From assembly GCF_052857255.1 (NCBI RefSeq), contig NC_135505.1, positions 49,961,507 to 50,025,506 on the forward strand: 64,000 nucleotides of DNA, written 5' to 3'. Positions within the stretch are counted from its first letter, which is position 1, and every line of letters begins with the position of its first letter. This document shows, piece after piece, positions 18,942 through 30,790 of this stretch. The position numbers and the translations under genes are program-made. The stretch is from Amblyomma americanum (Eukaryota > Arthropoda > Arachnida > Ixodida > Ixodidae). Below the pieces are notes generated by a model. It saw only the letters and a program-made list of their open reading frames with translations, made no database searches and was not told where the DNA came from.

Positions 18942-20882
18942 TTAAGGTCGGCGGTTAAAGGGTTTCAAGCGCGACACGTGCACAATCTCGGTGCCGCGAC
19001 ACCGACGATCGCGAACAGGCGATGCAGGTGTGATGAGATAGTTTACAGGGGAAGTTTGTTCCAGAACCGTGTACGGGCCAATAAAACGGCTCAGAAACTT
19101 TTCACACAGGCCGGGGATGCGAGTAGGTGTCCAGAGTAGCACTTCGTCTCCAGGGCGGAAAGACACTGAGCGATGAGTCGCATCATACGTGCTTTTCCTG
19201 GAAGCTTGAGTGGCTTCAGTTTGAAGGCGGGCACGATCACGGCAGTGGGCGATACGAGACACGAACTGTTCGTGGGAAGGCGCGGCAGAAGGAGTAGAAG
19301 CTGTGAAGAAAGATGCTTCGAGGGAGAAGGTAGGATGGCGGGCATAAACAAGAAAAAACGGAGAGTAGGTGGTGGTTCGTTGAAGGGCAGTGTTGTAGGC
19401 GAAGGTTACAAAGGGGAGTAAAGAGTCCCAGTTGTTGTGCTGAGGGTGAATGTAGGTGGATAGCATATCAGAAAGGGTGCGATGAAAGCGTTCTGTGAGG
19501 CCATTGGTCTGAGGGTGGTAAGGAGATGTAGTTTTATGCACCGTGCCTGAAGCATGAAGCACTGCGGCGAGGACGGTGGAGAGGAACGACTTGCCACGAT
19601 CGCTAAGGAGGAGGCGAGGGGCGCCGTGGCGAAGAAGTATGGTGTGGAGGAAGAAGTTGGCGATTTCGGAAGCGGAGCCGGAAGGAAGTGCTGCGGTTTC
19701 AGCGTATCGGGTGAGGTGGTCAACGGCAGTAACGACCCAGCGGTTGCCAGCTGGAGTCAAGGGCAGGGGTCCATACAAGTCGATTCCGACGACTTCGAAA
19801 GGTGTGGAAGGACATGGGAGAGGTTGCAAGAGACCGGCAGGAGGCGACGTAGACCGCTTGCGTCGTTGACAAGGGATGCAAGACGCTACGTATTTTAATA
19901 CTGAGGTTGAAAGGCCAGGCCAGAAGAAACGACGTTTGATGCGGTCATAGGTTTTGTGGTACCCAAGGTGACCTGCGGTGGGGTCGTCGTGGAAGGCTTG
20001 TAGAACTTGAGGACGCAGGGAAGAAGGAATTACGGGAACCCATGTGTGGCCCAGTGGGCTGTAGTTGTGCCAAAATAATGTGCCATCCTGTAACTTGAAA
20101 TTTTTGAGCCGACGACGGAGACGGGCATTTGGAGGTCTAAGAACACCGCTGAGACTATCAATCAGCTTTTGACAGTAAGGGTCAGCACTCTGGTGGTGAG
20201 CAAGATTGCAGTGTATATCTGGCATGGGAGCAATAGAGGCGGCGCTCAAAGACTGCATAACTGAAGGGTTTAAATGGCTTGACTCCGTTGGGACAGGAGA
20301 GGAATGCGAGGACATGGGTTGCGACGGCAAAGCAATAGGGCAACGAGAGAGAGCGTCGGCGTCCTTGTGCTTCTTGCCCGATTTGTAAGTGACAGTAAAG
20401 TCGTACTCTTGAAGGCGGAGGATCCACCGCCCGAGACGACCGGACAGATTTTTCAAAGTGGATAACCAGCAGAGGGCGTGGTGGTCAGTGACGACTGTGA
20501 AGTGACGGCCGTACAGGTAAGGACGAAACTTCTGAACAGCCCAGACGACGGCGAGACATTCTTGTTCGGTAATAGTGTAGTTTTGTTCCGCAGAAGTCAG
20601 AGTTCGGCTCGCATAGGCAACAACATTTTCTGTAGAGGTGTTTTGGCGTTGCAGAAGGACAGCGCCAATGCCATGGCTACTGGCGTCGGTGTGCAAAATT
20701 GTCGGTGCTTTATCATCAAAATGGCAGAGGACGGGACCCGAAGTCAGAGCACGCTTCAGAGTTTCAAATGCTTCTTCGCAAGCAGGAGACCAGATGAAAG
20801 GCGTGTCGTTGTGAAGAAGCGCATGTAAAGGTGAGGCAATAGAGGCGAAATTGCGGATGAATCTGCGGAAGTATGATGCCAA
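18942..20882 (-). CDS. Gypsy pol: RT end, RNase H, integrase
   Basis: This 646-codon minus-strand frame is uninterrupted. It starts inside RT (SYFRRFIRNFA) and continues with RNase H: ILHTDASSHGIGAVL with the first Asp, an EQECLAVVWAV helix with the Glu, and VTDHHALCW. Then come the integrase zinc domain (His-x3-His in AGHLGYHKTYD and CIPCQRR with the Cys pair) and a core with all three acidic residues: VGIDLYGPL, LSDRGKSF and TNGLTERFHRTL. It ends with a chromodomain-less C-terminal tail (VHVSRLKPFNRRP). It belongs with RT at 20950-21597 in one polyprotein, from which it is separated by a single extra base. This is the best-kept coding sequence in the window. Confidence 0.9.
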   Translation of the reverse strand: MASYFRRFIRNFASIASPLHALLHNDTPFIWSPACEEAFETLKRALTSGPVLCHFDDKAPTILHTDASSHGIGAVLLQRQNTSTENVVAYASRTLTSAEQNYTITEQECLAVVWAVQKFRPYLYGRHFTVVTDHHALCWLSTLKNLSGRLGRWILRLQEYDFTVTYKSGKKHKDADALSRCPIALPSQPMSSHSSPVPTESSHLNPSVMQSLSAASIAPMPDIHCNLAHHQSADPYCQKLIDSLSGVLRPPNARLRRRLKNFKLQDGTLFWHNYSPLGHTWVPVIPSSLRPQVLQAFHDDPTAGHLGYHKTYDRIKRRFFWPGLSTSVLKYVASCIPCQRRKRSTSPPAGLLQPLPCPSTPFEVVGIDLYGPLPLTPAGNRWVVTAVDHLTRYAETAALPSGSASEIANFFLHTILLRHGAPRLLLSDRGKSFLSTVLAAVLHASGTVHKTTSPYHPQTNGLTERFHRTLSDMLSTYIHPQHNNWDSLLPFVTFAYNTALQRTTTYSPFFLVYARHPTFSLEASFFTASTPSAAPSHEQFVSRIAHCRDRARLQTEATQASRKSTYDATHRSVSFRPGDEVLLWTPTRIPGLCEKFLSRFIGPYTVLEQTSPVNYLITPASPVRDRRCRGTEIVHVSRLKPFNRRP

Positions 20883-21597
20883 GCCGAGGAAACTGCGGAG
20901 ATCTTTGACCCGAGTTGGACGGGGAAAGTGCAGCGCAGCAGCGATTTTTTTCAGGGTCAGGCTTAATTCCTTCGCTGCTTACGAGATGGCCAAGAACTTT
21001 AATGGATTTTGATGCAAAACGGCATTTCTTCGTGTTTAGCTGTAGGCCAGCGCTGGAAAGTGCTGTCAAAACTTCATCGAGACGAGTAAGGTGATCAGGA
21101 AATGACGAAGAAAAAATGACGATGTCATCTAAGTAACAGAGACATGTTTTCCATTTGAGGCCGCGGAGAACTGTGTCAATCATACGCTCGAATGTAGCAG
21201 GAGCGTTGCAGAGTCCAAAAGGCATTACATTGAATTCGTATAAACCGTCCGGTGTTGCAAAGGCGGTCTTCTCTTTATCATCTTCATTCATGGGGATCTG
21301 CCAGTAGCCTGATCTTAAGTCAAGGCTGGAGAAAAATTGGGCACCTTGCAAACAATCGAGGGCGTCGTCAATTCGAGGTAGGGGATACACATCCTTACGA
21401 GTTATTCTGTTTAGAGCACGGTAATCTACACAAAAACGAACCGAACCGTCTTTTTTTTGCACTAGCACAACAGGCGATGACCAGGAACTAGACGATGGGC
21501 GTATGATGTTGCGTGCAAGCATGTCAGCAACATTTTCCTGAATAACTTTGCGCTCGGTTGGAGAAACACGATAAGGCCGGCGTCTAACTATGGTCAC
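20764..21597 (-). pseudogene. Gypsy pol: reverse transcriptase, frameshifted
   Basis: The frame opens near the deletion junction with VRRRPYRVSPTERKVIQENV, the start of gypsy RT. It carries VDYRALN, DLRSGYWQI with the catalytic Asp, FGLCNAPATFERMID and the intact active site YLDDIVIFS (Asp codons within 21124-21135). After GIKPDPEK a run of seven T on the plus strand (20945-20951) has one base too many. The frame is lost there, and the remaining roughly 50 codons down to 20764 are out of frame. Removing the extra base leads directly into the 646-codon frame. A sequencing or assembly error in the homopolymer is possible. Confidence 0.88.
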
Positions 21598-21611
21598 TCA
21601 CAGTGCTTACA
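21592..21611 (-). repeat. 20-bp remnant of the 5' LTR
   Basis: GGTCACTCACAGTGCTTACA on the plus strand equals the inner edge of the 3' LTR at 18873-18892. It is followed by GTAT, the target duplication. This tiny stub shows how much of the 5' end was deleted. Confidence 0.8.
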
Positions 21612-21615
21612 GTAT

Positions 21616-22330
21616 TAATTGTAGTAGACTGCTTTCAGTGTTGGAATTTAAATATCTTGGTGTATACTTAACCAGTGCATTGTCTCGGCGCCGTCCCGTG
21701 GATTTTTTTACTGCCAAAGCCTGTCACCTTTTGGGCTTCCTGCGACGTAAAGCAAAACTTTTTCCTTTAAAGACAAAAGAACTACTATATAATACGAATG
21801 TTAGAAACATACTTGAATACGCTTGCACAGTCCTGGGCCCGAAATCCTAGCTTGACATTTAAAAGCTTGAAAAAGTTCAGAATTTGGTCGGTCGTATTGT
21901 TTTTGATAACTATGGGCGATATTTCAGTGTAGCGAGCGCTACAAAAGCTTTCGGCTCGGTCACACTTCAAGAACGTAGGAAAGTTCTGCGTTTAAAATTG
22001 TTTCATAATATATTCCATTCAAGAACTGGAATTGACAGAAAAAAATTTAGTCAACTCTGATTATGTGTCTTTACGGATAGATCATTCACTTAAAGTTAAA
22101 GAATACAGATGCCGAATTGGCCTTTTTAAAATGTCATTTTTCCCCAAAACAGTTTCGGACTGGAACAAGCTGCCCGAGGAAGTAGTGTCCATAGTATCAA
22201 ATGACTCATTTTCTTCCATGCTGTGGCAGTTTCTCTATTTTCTATGTATAATCATTCCGTGTTCTTTCTATCTGAATGTTGTCTTTTTTTGTAACCACCT
22301 GCACGTGGTGGTATTTGTGTAGTTTTTCTT
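21616..22330 (+). pseudogene. CR1/L2-like LINE RT, C-terminal part
   Basis: Coding resumes after the gypsy insertion. It reads LEFKYLGVYLTSALS, then LLGFLRRKAKLFPLKTKELL and NILEYACTVLGP, the post-palm region of CR1/L2-type RT. After a TAG, further pieces (LQERRKVLRLKLFHNIFH) and the frame at 22032-22322 with MSFFPKTVSDWNKLPEEVV complete the usual C-terminus. The pre-insertion protein is recovered simply by skipping the gypsy element and one GTAT. Confidence 0.8.
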
Positions 22331-22413
22331 TGTAAACCCCACCACTGTAATGGCAGACAATGGCGCTGTGGGTATGATGATAAATAAATATATAAATAAA
22401 TATATAAATAAAT
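22331..22413 (+). repeat. LINE 3' end with TAAATA tail
   Basis: The 3' UTR ends ATGGCGCTGTGGGTATGATGA, followed by TAAATAAATATATAAATAAATATATAAATAAAT at 22381-22413. Such a simple repeat is the terminus used by CR1/L2-type elements for target-primed reverse transcription. Confidence 0.65.
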
Positions 22414-25400
22414 CAATATCATCCTCGTACACCGCGGCACAACCTCTTTTGCCCATCCTACTTCAAGGTTTGCATAAGACGATTCCATTCGAGGAAAAAC
22501 CTTGGTAAGTGGGCTGAAGCTCGTCTCTTCTTGGCCTTAGTTCAGGATTGTGTATCGACGGTTGTCTTTCTCACTCTTTATGATCGTGATCGTGACGAAT
22601 AATTGCGAAGATGGCGATTTATAATGTATGCTTTCGTTCTTCATGTAGGATTGGATTTCATCGGGCTGTTTTTGCTGCCTTAGGTCCTCATTTTTTGTCC
22701 GTCTGGTTTCCCTCCCTCCAAAATGCCGCTCAAGGACCTGCATAAGTGTGCAACTCACTGCTTAAACGGCGTTCCTAATTCTGGTTTCGTCTTCCTTGTG
22801 TTCTTGATACCACTCATATCAGGTGTACCAGCCTCTCAATGGTATAAATTAAGTTGCACTAAAAACTCTGCAAAGGAAAACACATGGCTTCCCAAACAAA
22901 ATTGTTGTAATATAATACTTTGCGTAGGATCTTTCACAGAGTGCACGCATGCATAGATCGGTAAGCGCATCTCTATACAGAATCGCCGTTAGGGCGCCAG
23001 ATCATGCCACGTGTCGGAAATGTGTGTAGACGCCTACGGCGTCGGGACCAATTAGCGGGTGCGCACTGGTGGCTCCAAAGTACATCATTCGGCGCTCGAG
23101 CTGCGACGGCCATATGAAGTCGACTGTGAAAATTTCGCACGGTAAATGCGTCCCTCTGACCTAACACAATAGCGCCGACATCGGCGGAACCTTGTGAAAG
23201 TACTGCTGCGCAATCGGCCAGGGCAAACGACAAGCGAGACCTTTTTGCAGGGAAGTGACCGACAGCACAATCGTCAAAGAAAGCATCAGACGAGATTTTT
23301 TATCACATAAGAGAAGTGAAAACAAGAACATCTTCGGGAGCGGAAACAAACGGCAGCACACATGCATTAATGCAGTAGGGTAGTCGGGGCGGAGCATAAA
23401 ATACACCACTACTTTCTCTGTTATAGGGGAAAATGACGATAAGTAGACAAGAACAGAAAGCTCAGAAAACGTCCCACTTACAGCAAAGAAAGATTGACTC
23501 CAGTGTGGTCGCCAGATAGCCAGTATAACCCTGGACGTGTCCTTATCCTACTAATCGAGATAAGCACTCGATTAACTGCGTAAATAAGTAGGCGTCTTGG
23601 GTTACCCTATCTTGGCCAGAGTGCTTTAATGTTGTTGCACAAGTGAACAGATAGTTCGTGCATTGTGTACCGGACTTTGTATTTGTTGTTCTTTTTCTGC
23701 AACGTTCGTGCTGTATATGTTCGCCCCTTCTTGTAACTGAAGTCAGCGCTGTCTTGTCTATTCTTCCTTCTATTCGTGTATACGCTGCGCTGCTGTAATT
23801 CATGAGGATGACCTAAATGTCAGCCAGGATGCCAAAGCTCCGTGTTTGCTCTTCTAGCCACGCTGCATCTGTCTATGCAAGAGCCCCTGAACACTCATAC
23901 CAATAAAGGTATTATATTTCATCAGCTACCAAGTATCACACAAGAAATGTACTGTAGTGTAGGCTCCCTCAAAATACTTTTTATCGCAGCCGCAAGAAGG
24001 CCAAATTTTGAAATCTTTTGCGACTTACCCTGACAATTCCGGAGATTTTATACCTATTTATTTTTTCCAGTTTGAGGAAGATGCTAGGTAGTAAAAATCA
24101 TGAAACTACTGAAATACAAACAGAAAACCAGACTTTTGTACGCAAGAAGTGGGAGGAAACCCACACAAGCAAGTGTAATGTGAAGATAACTAAAGAACCA
24201 CTGAAGAACACGGTACGCCTAAATGCGGTAAAACTAAACAAATTTCGAGCTAAAATTATGTGCGCACTCTGACAGGCAATAATGCACGGGGCATAGTAAT
24301 GTGAACAAGACCTTTAATATAGCCGGGCTGTTCTAAAGTGATTTGTACGCTATGAAAACAATCATGTCATTCAATATTTTCGTAAATAATGAAAAAAAGC
24401 AAGGTTGCCGAGAAACTAATTTGCCGTATAGAAGATGAAATTGAGAAAGAGTTACAAGCAATGCAGTGGGGTATGGCGGCACGACAGAATGAAGTGATTG
24501 CAGACTTGTCGAACAATACAGGAACCGCTCTGCTAGGAATATCTTTTCAGCTTCTATGCGCAGTCTTGACCTTGAGCATAGCGGAAGCATGGAAGATTAT
24601 TCCAATGTTAACAAATGATTGGTAAATGACATGACAAATTTCATGCTAACTGGCACACTATCCATTCCCCGAAAAGTATTTACTGCGGCAATCGCTAATA
24701 AAACTATTAAACACCACGATGACGCCGTGCTTTTTCCGTTCTGCTAATGTTGTCAAGATTGCTGACTCGGGGCCGTATTTCAAATGAGGACAATGAAAAA
24801 TACGCCCGTGTACTGTACAATTTCGACGCCAGATAGAGAGCCCCAAATGGCCAAAATAATGCGAAGGCCTCCGCTAAAGCGTTCCTTATAGCTGTTTTGT
24901 CTATGCGAGAGGTTAAATCCTACAATATACAATTCGAATAGAATTATTACAGCCTTAGAGACAAAAGAAAGCACGATGATTTCTTCAAAACGTTAGGCAA
25001 TATTCACAATATTTGTGCTATAAATCGGCTTATAAAGAAATATGCAGAATATAAGCATAAATTACAAATAGCACTGATCGAATAAGAGAACGTTTCATTG
25101 AAGAGAACCATTCACAATCAAGCAGGCTTTGAGCAACTGATATGAAACAGAGCCACATATAAAGGTGTGAAAATTTCTACAAAGAATACAGTGCATCCGT
25201 AGGCCAATGAAGGAAAAGAGGCCAATTTACAACCATGAACTGTATTAGTTGAGAACATTCCCTCAAACAATATTTACCTGTTGTTTAGAAGTGTCATTGA
25301 ATATTTGTTTGGGCACAACTGGGGATACAAATCAATAGAGAGCACGTACGCAATCTCTGGTTTTCAAATGACATTAATTAATTAGTACATCACGGAATGA

Positions 25401-27479
25401 AATTAAAAGAATAAATAAATTCTTCAACGCTGAAAGCAAAAAACAATGGGGTTGAGAATTATATTCTGAAAAGTGAAAAATGTTCAGTAGTCCAGGAAAG
25501 TAGCAGTAGTGCACAATAGGCGACGAGGTGTTAGCGGGAAGAACAGGAGCACCAAGAGTCCTTTTCCCTGATACTATCAAAATATACACAGCAGCAGCGT
25601 CCCTCGAGACAAAAGCTATGCAATATTTGGATCTGTCCAGTGCTCGCCTATAGGGAAAAAAGCTGGAGGCTTAAGAGAGGTCTTCAAATTATAATGAAGA
25701 CAGAGCAGTGAGGTACGCAAAAGAAAATGATAATGGCCCCATGAAGAAGCCAGAAGAGAACAGAGCTGGTTACACATGACGCGCGTGTTGATGACACCGG
25801 AGCTGCGTTCAAGTGAAACATATCGGCATAGAAAAGGCTTGTGAAGGTCATGTAGCCGATGGTCGCTTAATATCATGGAGTAGGTTTCAAGGGAAGCCGA
25901 ATGCCGAAGAAATTGGCAAGGTCTTGTTAAAAAGTGGGGGAGGGGTGGGGGGGGGGTTTAAGCTTGGCTGATTAAGGTGTGCACGTTTGCTAAAGCATAA
26001 CTTTAGGTGGAGATCGATGGGAGCCGCACGTGCGCTACACTGAACGTAGTCGTACAGATCACTATGGTGGATGTATTAGCTGGGGTGGACGCCAAGGAAC
26101 ATTTTTCGTCCCGAGTTTCTTCAGCCGTACGCTTTCCCGATGATTTGCTCTCACATACTCGGACAATGATGATGTCCTCAGGCTTAATGCTGGGGCGAAC
26201 AGCCTTCGCCAAGCGATATTCCTCTTATTTCTCCTCTGTACTGAAAAACAAAACAAAAACGCTGTGCTTTACGCATTGATATTATTTTGCGGTGTAGAAG
26301 GTGTGCGTTGAAATCTGAATACTGTAGCTCCATATCTCACTAGCGCATCGTTCTTCGCTAAAACATAATAATTCAAATAGCAGCACAAGGTGCGGTGCAG
26401 TTTTTCGGGTGCAGGCTGATTCAAGCAGAGAAAAGTGCGCCCGGCATAGGGCACTCTGCATTGAGGTCAAGGCAACTGTGAGTAGGCTGCAATCCTGAAC
26501 CCGATGAATCACGTAATCTAAGGGCCACAAGCGACCGGGTAGCATGCCATGGCAAGCGGCTTGTTTCCCTCCAAGAAACATCAAGATTCCGTAGACGGTA
26601 CCAGTCACGACGGTGCATGCCGTGGAGCTGCGCGTCATTATCAGGAGCTTAATTCAATGCCCAGAACTCGCACTTACCGCGTTTAGAGAGCCCTGAAGCT
26701 TGTTCACGTGAACACCTGCGTTGCTGGTGACTGCATTTGGTATCGCCTTTCAGTGCGTTAATTTCCACAAATTAAGCTTGCATTTACTTTCTTATATATG
26801 TGTGACTTATTTGTAGGGAGGGTCCAATGTCACTAAAATTCTTGAAAATGACCCGTGGCCTTTGCATAAGGGCCTCAAACCCAGAGTGCAAATAGACAAT
26901 ACTGAGCGGCCAGATCGCCAGAGTTTTGCGAAGAAATTTGCTGCACATTTCATCAGAAGTTCGGAGTTCAATCTGTAATGGTAGACTACCACGCTCCATC
27001 TACCAGAAAGACATGTGACTGCCTTCTACCTTTTTTTCAAGAATAGACCATAACAGACGGGGGGTGCCTCGGGTATTGACCAAAATAAAAGAGCATGCAC
27101 TTTAGAGATGCTTATTAGGAAAAATTTTTGAGAACTCCTTACAACTAGTTTCTGTGCCAAAGCTACAATTTAGCTGTGAACCATACTGATGGAGCCGGCG
27201 TGAGATTTTTTTTAAAGAAGCGTTTGATTGTACCGACTGCTTAGCTGGGAACCACCTAACAGAGGACACCTGCGCGGCTGTGCACACTTACACCCACACC
27301 ACAAAAAAATTACCGTACACAAAGAAGAAAAATGCCACCACCGCACCCAACACTGACCGAGGCTGAAGCTATGCCATAGCGTCAACTTCAGACACACACG
27401 TACTCGTACCAATAAAACAATAAAACAAACACCTTTTCTTCCCTACCCTTTACCCAGAAAAAGTTCCTAGATGCCAACT
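22414..27479. other. No gene recognised, AT-rich
   Basis: About 5 kb of AT-rich DNA with only short overlapping frames. The frames near 22973-23409 (minus) and 26003-26279 (both strands) are a little more GC-rich but show no motif. I found no SINE boxes or terminal repeats. One G-rich run (25936-25956) is listed separately. Confidence 0.5.
25936..25956 (+). other. G-run with quadruplex potential
   Basis: Five G, one A, four G, one T and ten G follow in a row. This gives four or more G-tracts of at least three with short loops, the pattern of a G-quadruplex. It is isolated in AT-rich DNA. Confidence 0.5.
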
Positions 27480-27830
27480 TCCACCTACAGTGCACCATAA
27501 CCTTTGGGCCTGCACGACACCAGCCGGCGACGTCTCAGCCATAACCCTTCCAACCCATTCCTTTGGAAGATGCCCTCTTAAGCACGGAGCCGACCGACCA
27601 GCGCCGACTCATCAAGCGTGCCGAGAAAAAAGCGGTGGCCAATGGGGCTATAGTCAGACAGCCCTCCTTGAGACCGCTCTGACCAGCACAAATCCGCAAG
27701 GACAGCGGCAGCTGCTCTGTGGGGCCTGCAGGGTCGCGGCGGCACATGGAGCCTTGGACAGAGGGTTCCACTCAGGAAGACAAACATACAATATTTGATA
27801 AAAGTTTTTCCTCCTCCTTCTCGGTGAAGG
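27480..27830 (+). pseudogene. LINE C-terminal fragment
   Basis: Around 27495 HHNLWACTTPAGD resembles the end of the C-terminal finger of RNase-H-type LINE proteins. In another frame, LEDALLSTEPTDQRRLIKRA then EKKAVANGAI (27563-27652) is the common closing segment of those proteins (Trp-Glu-x-Ala-Leu... Asp-Gln-x2-Leu-x3-Ala). The T/C-rich stretch TTTTTCCTCCTCCTTCTC near 27800 looks like the 3' UTR. Only the last 350 bases of the element remain. Confidence 0.45.
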
Positions 27831-30790
27831 CACAACAGGAAAGTTGTTTATCATACGCCTCACTGGCTTAAAGTGATATTAAAAGCTCATTAAGTAGGTG
27901 TCCTTGAAGTCGAGTCAGTATTTGTTAAATACTTACTACAGGATTTATTGACAAGATGTGGAAAGTTGAGTCCGTAGGAAGTCTTTAATGAAGCAACGAA
28001 CAACCTGAGATACCTTAAAATGGCAAGGAGTACAAGAGAAGAGAAACGCAGTGAAGTCTATTCGTAAACTGAAATGGTGAGGAGTTAGAAATTGACGGCG
28101 CAAGATGGTCAGGACTTACGCGACAAAACGGTAAACGCAGATCACAGGGCGAAGCCATCGTCTCTCTATGCAGTTTGTTCGCTCATCATGAATAGGGTAG
28201 GAATGGAGAATACGTTTGTTCGAGCGCAACAGCAGGCGTTAAAAGCATACTGCGCAGAGAAAACAGCAAAGCAGCCCTGGTCATTTCTGAGAATCTCTCA
28301 TATGGTCACTGAAAATGCTTTTATGAGATTTCATGTGAAGTATGTTGTGTCATCAGTCAATGCGTATTGTATGCGTGTTCAACCAGCCCAGAAGCATTCT
28401 TTCTTTACTTCTGAAACATTGCTGAGGCAAATGACAGCTAGAGGACGGTAAAGAAGCCCAAGAGGCGAGAGTGCACGCACTTCTCGGAGAAAGCATTCAT
28501 CAGTATCCCACGTTGTGCGCTTTCTACGGGCGCCTTCTCTCGTAAAACATGAAATTTGAATTCGACTGAATGGATAAACATAACGCGGAAGAACACCACT
28601 TACGAAGCGGAGTGAAGAACGATAATTGTGGCTACACTTGGCTACCATAAAGCACTCTCCATATCATCCCTCTGCCCCTCCTCGTTATGAACTGTAATTA
28701 CGAGCAGGGTAACTATCGCCCTGTAGAAAAAAATGCAAGTAACGAACATTTTCTAGTTTTAATAGCGCCTTAAATACTAGTTTCTCACTTTCGCCGCAAA
28801 AAAAGTTCCTAAAGGGATCAACAACTGGGCCCAAAAATGCGCTTTCGCTTATTTCTATAATAAAGAGCATCTCATGGCTCACAATCTACATGCCGTGAAA
28901 TGTTGAAACATGTGCCAAACACTGAAAAATTACTTCGAAAACACGGGTGCAGAGGATCTCCCCTTTAAAAAAATTGTTTTGAATTTTATCGAAATAGCAA
29001 CGCGCATGGATTAGAAATATTTTTTACAATATTTTCAAAAAAATATGTGCTCTCTTCCGCACACTCAAGAGCGTCCTTCATATTTATGTTGTGTTTTCAA
29101 TAACCTACATTACCAACGCATGTTATTCGTCGTACTCGGTGACCGACTGTGGAACTATTACAACTTCATTCAGGTGCTCAAATGTGATGGATCACAGTGT
29201 ATAAGCTGTCATTGACCTAAATAATGTGTGCAGTGCCCTAATGAGTGTTTTCTTACGTGCAGGCATCGGGGAACAATTTTTTATTGATGGTTCCGGGTGG
29301 GCCTTGTGTCATCACGGCATTGATTTCATAAACGAGCCCTTCGTAGCACTCTTTCATCGCCTTCCAGGGGCAAGGATCTTATATCGAAAGCACTGAAAAG
29401 AGAGCCACGAAATGCGTGAAGTCAATAAATGCCCAAGCAGACGGACTAAACAATGTAACAAAAGAGTTTTTGGGCACCATAAAGACCCAAGATTTCGATA
29501 CAACTTAGCCATATAAACGGAGTTCCCTGTTACCAAAGTTTCTCTCGCTCTAAAACATCTATCACTTATTATTTGATCTTAAATGCAAGCATTTACTCGG
29601 TGTTCTTACCTTTTTCGGATGCTGCGAAGTGTAGAAGGAAAAGTAGAGATGCCGAAACGAAGATTACGGTCATCGGTGTGAAGGAGCTATAAGACCTCGT
29701 GGAGATTTCAAAGACGAAGTGGTCTGTGAAACTCCAGCGTTTATATTGCTCTCTGAAGCGATCGCATCAGGTGCAAGCCATTACGGAACCGTCGATAGCT
29801 TATCGTCGCCCTTTTAAAAAAAGGTGCTCTTTGGGTTGATGTGTTAGTATCTGCCAGGTGAAGTGTTGCCGAGGGGTGCGGTGCGGGCTCAAGGTGGGCC
29901 TTGGAACGTGCTCTTCACGGTCAAGAAGAGCCTAAAACAAGCAATGAATGCATGGTCTTCTCAAGACATTCTACAGTGGTCTTTCGTTCGCTCTCGAATA
30001 CTGCACTTTTAGAATTATTTCACCTTAACGTAAGCCGGTTTTAAAGTGAGAAATGGCCTTTCACTCTGCTTTTCTTGCGTCACTCTGCACTTGTGCAAGT
30101 TTAGCGGCTTCGGCGTGCTCCAATTTTTGTACAGGTTGCCTTTTTAATTCTGACTGTGAACTGCACGCCAATAAAATTACAGTTAAGATTTGTGCATTTT
30201 TCTTTGAAGCCCTCAATCATGCTTTATCATATCACTGGCGTATCAAGCAGGAAAGGAAAGACAAATGTAAAGCAGGTTTGTTTACGTAGCGCTTTTATGT
30301 GCTGCGCTTGAGACTTCTAATGGCGTGATTAAGGTCAATCTGTGTAAAGCCCTTTATAGGTTGCCACTGGTAATGCTTTTTTTTAAATGTCTCTTTTGAG
30401 AAGACCTGTGGACCACTTCTGTCAGTGCGTACCGATTTCTTTTTAACTGAAAATGCACCAACGCCACGCTTTGCGTGCCGTTTGTAGTTTTTGACTACTA
30501 ATAGCTGAGGTTTATTCCCAACAACAAATATAAAACTGTCACCTCACTACAAAATTGCTGGCGGCTTAGCTCTGGTTAACCCTGGTCGAACGCAAAAAGC
30601 CTGATCTGCCTGGCTACGTTTCCGGTCGAGCGACTGGGATTTCCATAGATAGCCATACTGACACAGACACAGTAGCAGGCGTTTCCTTATCTGACTTCTT
30701 CGGACTATTCAATTTTTTATTAGGTGAACAATGACGGCTTTTACGTTCCCAACGGCTTTATTCTAGACGCATTCGGTTACGATTGCGGTT
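27831..30790. other. No gene recognised
   Basis: AT-rich sequence. The longest frame (119 codons at 28092-28451) has no recognisable motif, and its opposite strand is also partly open. No repeats or tRNA-like boxes were seen. Confidence 0.5.

Larger units (their letters stand above)
18726..21611 (-). mobile_element. Ty3/gypsy element, gag and most of 5' LTR deleted
   Basis: A minus-strand element lies inside the CR1/L2-like LINE. Its edges are clear: GTAT at 18722-18725 and again at 21612-21615, and an LTR with TG...CA ends. It has a complete 3' LTR (18726-18892), a polypurine tract, an almost intact pol (RT, RNase H, integrase), and then an abrupt junction at 21591/21592 to only 20 bases of 5' LTR. 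Gag, protease and the primer-binding region are gone. The outer target duplication is kept, so the deletion happened after insertion or during reverse transcription of a deleted RNA. Confidence 0.88.
15145..22413 (+). mobile_element. CR1/L2-like LINE, interrupted by a gypsy insertion
   Basis: The order is: a 5' leader, ORF1 N-terminus with a 2A-like motif, a Harbinger-derived fragment and GC-rich insert, ORF1 RRM-like part, endonuclease, RT up to FADD, a gypsy element (18726-21611), RT C-terminal part, a 3' UTR and a TAAATA-type tail. The RT block VPQGSDLGALLF and the FADD box, the ORF1 architecture and the SFFPKTVSDWNKLP end segment all fit the CR1/L2 side of the Jockey superfamily. Many stops and shifts show it was already old. 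Without inserts the element would be about 4 kb. Confidence 0.8.

Noticed and set aside
19173..20828. Plus-strand frames of 60-116 codons over the nested gypsy pol
   Set aside because: They are antisense shadows of the intact minus-strand pol frame.
26003..26279. Frames open on both strands, at first thought to be a gag fragment
   Set aside because: The likeness rests on a few residues (SIKPEDIIIVRV) and no further motif supports it.
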